Below, piece after piece: positions 32,501-35,328 of a DNA stretch of 35,328 nucleotides. The stretch covers positions 1 to 35,328 of the forward strand of contig NZ_JARXIC010000034.1 of NCBI RefSeq assembly GCF_031127905.1, written 5' to 3'. The notes beneath the pieces are model-generated. The model was given only the letters and a program-made list of their open reading frames with translations, did not search any database and was not told the DNA's origin. Every line of letters begins with the position of its first letter. Position 1 is the first letter of the stretch. The stretch comes from Thalassobacterium sedimentorum (lineage in GTDB: Bacteria > Verrucomicrobiota > Verrucomicrobiia > Opitutales > Coraliomargaritaceae). Made by a program: the position numbers and the translations under genes.

Positions 32501-35057
32501 GCTGTGGTAAACCTTCGGCACGAACTCTCAATGTCGTGACACCACCACTTGCAATGGTCGTGCTGCCAGGCTGAGCCGCGATGCTCGGTGCCACCGCGTC
32601 ATCATTAATGATGGTGCCGGTACCACTGGCGTTCTTAATAATGGTGCTTCCAACACTATCCACCAGATTAGACAGAGTGATCACAATCGTCTCATCCGGC
32701 TCTGTAATTGCATCTCCATTCACAGGCACATCGATCGACTGCTCGAAAGTGCCCCCAGCCGTAAAGCTCAGTGTTCCCGCGTCTAAAGTTATATAGTCCA
32801 CCCCAGCACTTGCACTGCCTCCTGTCACGGCATAGTCCACAGTGAATGCGGTATCTGAAACATTACGCACCACTGGCATAGAAAGAACCACCGTTCCCGC
32901 ATCCCCCTCGGCGACCGAAGCATCTCCGATACTGATCGAGGGAATAATCACACCTTGATTTCCCGGCGAGCCAATTTCGGAAGCGGGCGCAACCGCAGTG
33001 AACGTGCCAAAGTTGCTTCCCGTAGCTGCCGTGTAACGTGGACTCTCAGTGCCCGAAGATGGCACCCAGACCAATGCGACGGTCGCATCACCGCCCCCCG
33101 CAACACCCGCATGTTCACTGGCTAGGCTCATTTCAGAACCGTCCTCTAGTTCGAAGCCACCGCCCGCATAACTGAAGAAGAAAATTTCATTACCGGCGTC
33201 ATCAAAGAACGAAACTCCATCGCCCTTCCCCAAGCCCGGCGCTCCAACCGACTGAAAAACTTGCACACTGGCATCCAAGCCCCACCACGCACGAAATACG
33301 GCGGGATCAGATTCGGTGAAAATCACAGACTCGCCTGCAGCAATTTGACTGCCCTCCGGCAAGGCCCATGCTTCAGCCGACACCGCAGAACGACCACTAT
33401 CATGCCAACTATAGCCACTCAGGTCCACGGTGCTGTTCCCAAAGTTTGTCAGTTCCCAATAATCCTCAGCACCGCTAGGCGCACCATCCGACTCGCTGGT
33501 CAACACCTCAGTCAGTAATACATTGATCGATAAAACATCTCCATCATCCTCGACCACCAGATCTGCAGTGCCAGAATTCGCGTCGCTGGCAATTGCAGTC
33601 ACCGTGACGGACTGCGAACCGTCTGGAAAACTATCATCGACTGCCGTGACATCGAAATCTGCCGACGCATGCCCAGCAAGAATGGTCACCGAAACAGGCA
33701 CACTCGCTTCACCCGCGTCGCTGGAAGTCAGCTCAACTAATAAATCTGTAGTAGTATCCCCACTACGTGTGACGGTTCCTACAGCAGCGGGGTTAGCCGC
33801 ACTCTCGGCAAAGGTGCTAGGAGACACCACCACACTTAGATCAAAAGCTGGGCCACTACTCCCGGCATCCAATAGTCCACTGCGTCCGGGACTACCGAAA
33901 TCACTTGCATTGAGCGCAGATTCCGTAGTTGCAAAGGTATATCGCGGCGACTCGCTGCCAAATGCAGGATCGATCACCAAAGATTGAGAATCCAGTGTGC
34001 CCCCGGCCGATGGGCCCGCATGTTCACCCGCGGAGCCACTGCCATCAGATAGCGTAAAGCCCCCGGCCTCATAGCTAAAGAAAAAGATTTGATTATCCGC
34101 ATCATCAAACAAGGCAATGCCATCATCCTTACCGAGCCCCGGTGCGCTAGCATCGCTAAGCACTTGAACACTCTCAGCGATCCCCCACCAATTACGAAAC
34201 ACCGAAGCATCTGCCGCGGTAAAGATGATCGACTCTCCGGATTGAATAAATGTCCCGGCTGGAATGGGAACCACCCCCGCAGTTTCACTATTATCATCCC
34301 AAGACCAAGCACCTAGATCGATCGGAAGTAATCCTACATTCGTCAGCTCCCAAAAGTCCTCCCCGGAAGCGTATTCCTGATTGGATAGCAACTCGGTCAA
34401 AATCAGAACATCTGCAAAAGTTTGTTCGCTGACAATTCCTGGAGATGCCAGATCGCCCGCATCAATGGTCGATGCACGCGTACCCAAAGTCAGCCCATCG
34501 GCATAGGTATAACGCGGCGAATGAATTCCATACCTAGGATCGATCACCAACGATTGAGTTTTTGATAAACCACCAGCTGACAGCCCTGCATGATCCCCCA
34601 GAGCCGAACTTCCGTCTGCAAGTGTAAAGCCATCCACATCGTAGTTAAAAAAGAAAACCAACTGATCCTCATCGTCAAACAAGGCGATCCCATCGCCCCC
34701 ACCCAAGCCGGGTGCATCCGGATCCACAATCACCTGCACACTGGCATCCAAGCCCCACCAAGTGCGAAAAACAGATGCATCCGCCGATGTAAAGATGACC
34801 GATTCCCCTGGAGCGATCAGAGTGCCCTGAGGAATTTCAACGACCCCGGGGGTTTGGCTATCATCGTCCCAAGACCAGGCAGATAAATCAACTGCGGCAG
34901 TGCCGACATTCGTCAGTTCCCAAAAATCTTCACCTCCAGCAGATTCCTGATTGGATAGTAACTCCGTCAATAAAAGACTTTGAGCAGATAAACCCGCCCC
35001 CATAGCTAATGAAGTAGAAACAAGCAATGAACGGCAGATTAGTTGAGTTGAAAACAT
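29589..35057 (-). CDS. Giant secreted lamin-tail/Calx-beta/SdiA-regulated mosaic protein
   Basis: The 1822-residue exported protein has a signal peptide (MFSTQLICRSLLVSTSLAMGAGLSAQ). Domains in order: lamin-tail (LTD) 1 about 27-207 and LTD2 216-392 ('LLLTELLSNQESAGGEDFWE' and its near copy), a Calx-beta-like domain about 410-505, LTD3 512-700, a canonical Calx-beta 704-822 ('SVAEGDAGTV', 'VTGGSASAGVDYITLDAGTL'), an Ig-like domain 823-910, an SdiA-regulated-like beta-propeller 918-1206 ('EASGVAYNWDTDTLFIVCDG', 'QQHEGLTMDAAGNLYVVSEN'), a cadherin-like domain 1210-1310, LTD4 1320-1495, LTD5 1498-1675, and a C-terminal 'IRYIAEFSSDLIEWT' module. Bacterial LTD and Calx-beta domains are usually adhesive or calcium-linked; the propeller may bind a ligand. 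It has no PEP-CTERM tail. Function unknown, surface role likely. Confidence 0.85.
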   Translation of the reverse strand: MFSTQLICRSLLVSTSLAMGAGLSAQSLLLTELLSNQESAGGEDFWELTNVGTAAVDLSAWSWDDDSQTPGVVEIPQGTLIAPGESVIFTSADASVFRTWWGLDASVQVIVDPDAPGLGGGDGIALFDDEDQLVFFFNYDVDGFTLADGSSALGDHAGLSAGGLSKTQSLVIDPRYGIHSPRYTYADGLTLGTRASTIDAGDLASPGIVSEQTFADVLILTELLSNQEYASGEDFWELTNVGLLPIDLGAWSWDDNSETAGVVPIPAGTFIQSGESIIFTAADASVFRNWWGIAESVQVLSDASAPGLGKDDGIALFDDADNQIFFFSYEAGGFTLSDGSGSAGEHAGPSAGGTLDSQSLVIDPAFGSESPRYTFATTESALNASDFGSPGRSGLLDAGSSGPAFDLSVVVSPSTFAESAANPAAVGTVTRSGDTTTDLLVELTSSDAGEASVPVSVTILAGHASADFDVTAVDDSFPDGSQSVTVTAIASDANSGTADLVVEDDGDVLSINVLLTEVLTSESDGAPSGAEDYWELTNFGNSTVDLSGYSWHDSGRSAVSAEAWALPEGSQIAAGESVIFTESDPAVFRAWWGLDASVQVFQSVGAPGLGKGDGVSFFDDAGNEIFFFSYAGGGFELEDGSEMSLASEHAGVAGGGDATVALVWVPSSGTESPRYTAATGSNFGTFTAVAPASEIGSPGNQGVIIPSISIGDASVAEGDAGTVVLSMPVVRNVSDTAFTVDYAVTGGSASAGVDYITLDAGTLSFTAGGTFEQSIDVPVNGDAITEPDETIVITLSNLVDSVGSTIIKNASGTGTIINDDAVAPSIAAQPGSTTIASGGVTTLRVRAEGLPQPTVQWYIGESGDISQPVIGATSATFITSVLAEDTHYWARVTNSAGSVDSDTVTVSVVAGVSSVDLSTYVRVGRYDLPEPTRTALPEGTPAHNLLTQEASGVAYNWDTDTLFIVCDGGRSITQVSKTGELIDTMTMALGASAQGTDFYDPEGITYIGDGEFVFAEERDRQLVRFTYAAGTTLSRADTKTVKIGTFVDNTGTEGLSYDPLTEGFICLKEISPMGIFHTTVDFDAGTASNGSATTENSVNLFDPSLAGMSDFADVFALSNLPAMSGQAQEGNLLLLGQEDARIVNIDRAGNILSTLNITSDLGNPLSVANQQHEGLTMDAAGNLYVVSENGGGDSDHPQLWVYAPATQENQAPTDVVLENTVYSILENSSTTFALKLADVVIVDDGLGSNEFMITGADTAYFEIDGFELFLKAGTVLDFESKESYTVTIEVVDSSLGGHPDVSTSYTLEVGDQVVELAPAPALIISEIAPWSSGDSPIGVDWFELTNTSGAAVDITGWKMDDGSGSFANAVALSGISSIAAGESVIFLETDDLPTTEALFLITWFGDSAPAELQLGSYDGSGIGLSSNGDGVHLYDATGALQASVTFGASPATAPFSTFDNSQGIDAGDVELLSVAGYQGAFIAVNDVNEIGSPGVAATGQLVISEVAPWSSGNSPLGADWFEVTNIGARTVDITDWKMDDGSESPVAAVPLMGITSIAPGESVIFIELVTHLTNAKTAFANLWFDGELPAGLQIGGYSGSGVGLSTGGDAVNLYDTNNVRRANVAFGASASGPYATFDNADGLNVAIISQLSSLGENGAFQAANHTDEIGSPGTIARIVSGAYHAWVEQYPELDLEDTGASVNGNVLPNLLLFAFGLDPDVNHTGVTLELGEGGLVQRGSEVVSLQEVGETLKFTICFLRRSDAARLGIRYIAEFSSDLIEWTAASSAPAVLATDGEVEVVEVSSPLVDTDVQFARIRIVQN
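30033..31100 (-). repeat. Tandem LTD4-LTD5 coding repeat
   Basis: Two LTD units lie next to each other, starting 'LIISEIAPWSSGDSPIGVDW' and 'LVISEVAPWSSGNSPLGADW'. They are much closer to each other than to LTD1-3, which points to a local tandem duplication. Confidence 0.75.
32958..34979 (-). repeat. LTD1-3 coding repeats
   Basis: LTD1 (34437-34979), LTD2 (33882-34412) and LTD3 (32958-33524) share the strings 'GEDFWELTNVG', 'GESVIFT..D..VFR.WWG' and 'APGLG.GDG'. DNA is also close: 'ctggcatccaagccccacca' occurs in both LTD1 (34741) and LTD3 (33268). A Calx-beta-like domain separates LTD2 and LTD3. Confidence 0.75.
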
Positions 35058-35328
35058 TGTGATAAAATCGACAAAAGTCGATAAATTGAAGATTAGGTAA
35101 TGTGTAGTTCAACACCACACCTCGTCATCAATCTACATATATTCAACGCGAAAAGTAGTCAGCGAAGCCCTTGCCAAACGATTTAACATTGGCTCCTCGC
35201 AACAGTCACTCAACTGTAACCCAAAGCTCAATTATACCGATTCTCATAATTAATGCGCATGTAGTGGTCTCAAGTAGCGTTTACTGAAGCGCGAATCCAC
35301 CCATTACCAAATAGGCGTATGACACGGC

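Noticed and set aside
33523-33987. 154-residue plus-strand frame inside the giant gene
   Set aside because: It is the antisense shadow of low-complexity Ser/Ala/Thr coding sequence; long open antisense frames are expected there.

Overview
The window looks like chromosomal DNA of a marine-type Verrucomicrobiota, most likely Opitutae (Coraliomargarita/Puniceicoccaceae-like). The evidence is a classic PEP-CTERM tail (VPEP, hydrophobic stretch, RRR), several very large Sec-secreted modular proteins, the D/E-rich 'DDDWQ..YFG' and 'Y-V..S-DL..W' C-terminal modules common in that phylum, a DUF5069 protein, and mostly weak Shine-Dalgarno signals. This assignment is inferred from protein style. No rRNA, tRNA, CRISPR array, phage gene or intact transposase was seen.

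Layout. 35-2199 (-): a two-gene secreted set, an unknown exported protein followed by a small Sec-exported Hcp-fold-like protein. 2635-4796 (+): an M20 metallopeptidase and a thioredoxin-like [2Fe-2S] ferredoxin, convergent with a PEP-CTERM protein (4801-5607, -). 6221-7369 (+): an acyltransferase-3 membrane protein. The three long gaps around it (3856-4370, 5608-6220, 7370-7992) hold repeats: three short GTAG-headed palindromes with covarying stems (REP/REPIN-like), and two inverted copies of a 171-206 bp element. 7993-13058 (+): a two-gene surface locus, a 1372-residue beta-solenoid fibre ending in a self-cleaving S74 chaperone domain plus a small secreted partner. 13117-14817 (-): a clan GH-A-like glycosidase. 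15079-16586 (+): a small helical protein and a PAS/HisKA protein with an eroded ATPase domain. 16890-19541 (-): a secreted right-handed beta-helix protein, preceded by a 36-bp AT-rich palindrome. 19843-20696 (-): a half-size FUSC-like membrane protein and a RidA-family remnant. 21087-23957 (+): a soluble PAS-PAS histidine kinase, an exported peroxiredoxin-like protein and a DUF5069 protein, closed by a strong bidirectional terminator. 24095-28571: a nucleobase-uptake region with a UraA-like permease (-) divergent from a Tsx-like outer-membrane channel and an AzgA/PbuG-type purine permease (+), next to an exported DUF6515-like protein (-). 28721-29515 (+): a transglutaminase-like protein. 29589-35057 (-): a 1822-residue secreted mosaic with five lamin-tail domains around Calx-beta, Ig-like, SdiA-regulated-like and cadherin-like modules.

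How the genes fit together. About half the coding capacity encodes exported proteins for surface display or polymer attack (fibre, lamin-tail giant, beta-helix protein, glycosidase, PEP-CTERM protein). The clearest pathway is nucleobase/nucleoside salvage: outer-membrane channel plus two inner-membrane NCS2 permeases. Both kinases are orphans here, with no response regulator nearby. The most unusual signals are the covarying GTAG palindromes, the S74-tipped modular fibre with its coupled partner, the secreted Hcp-like protein, the eroded kinase, and two structured sites upstream of exported-protein genes.
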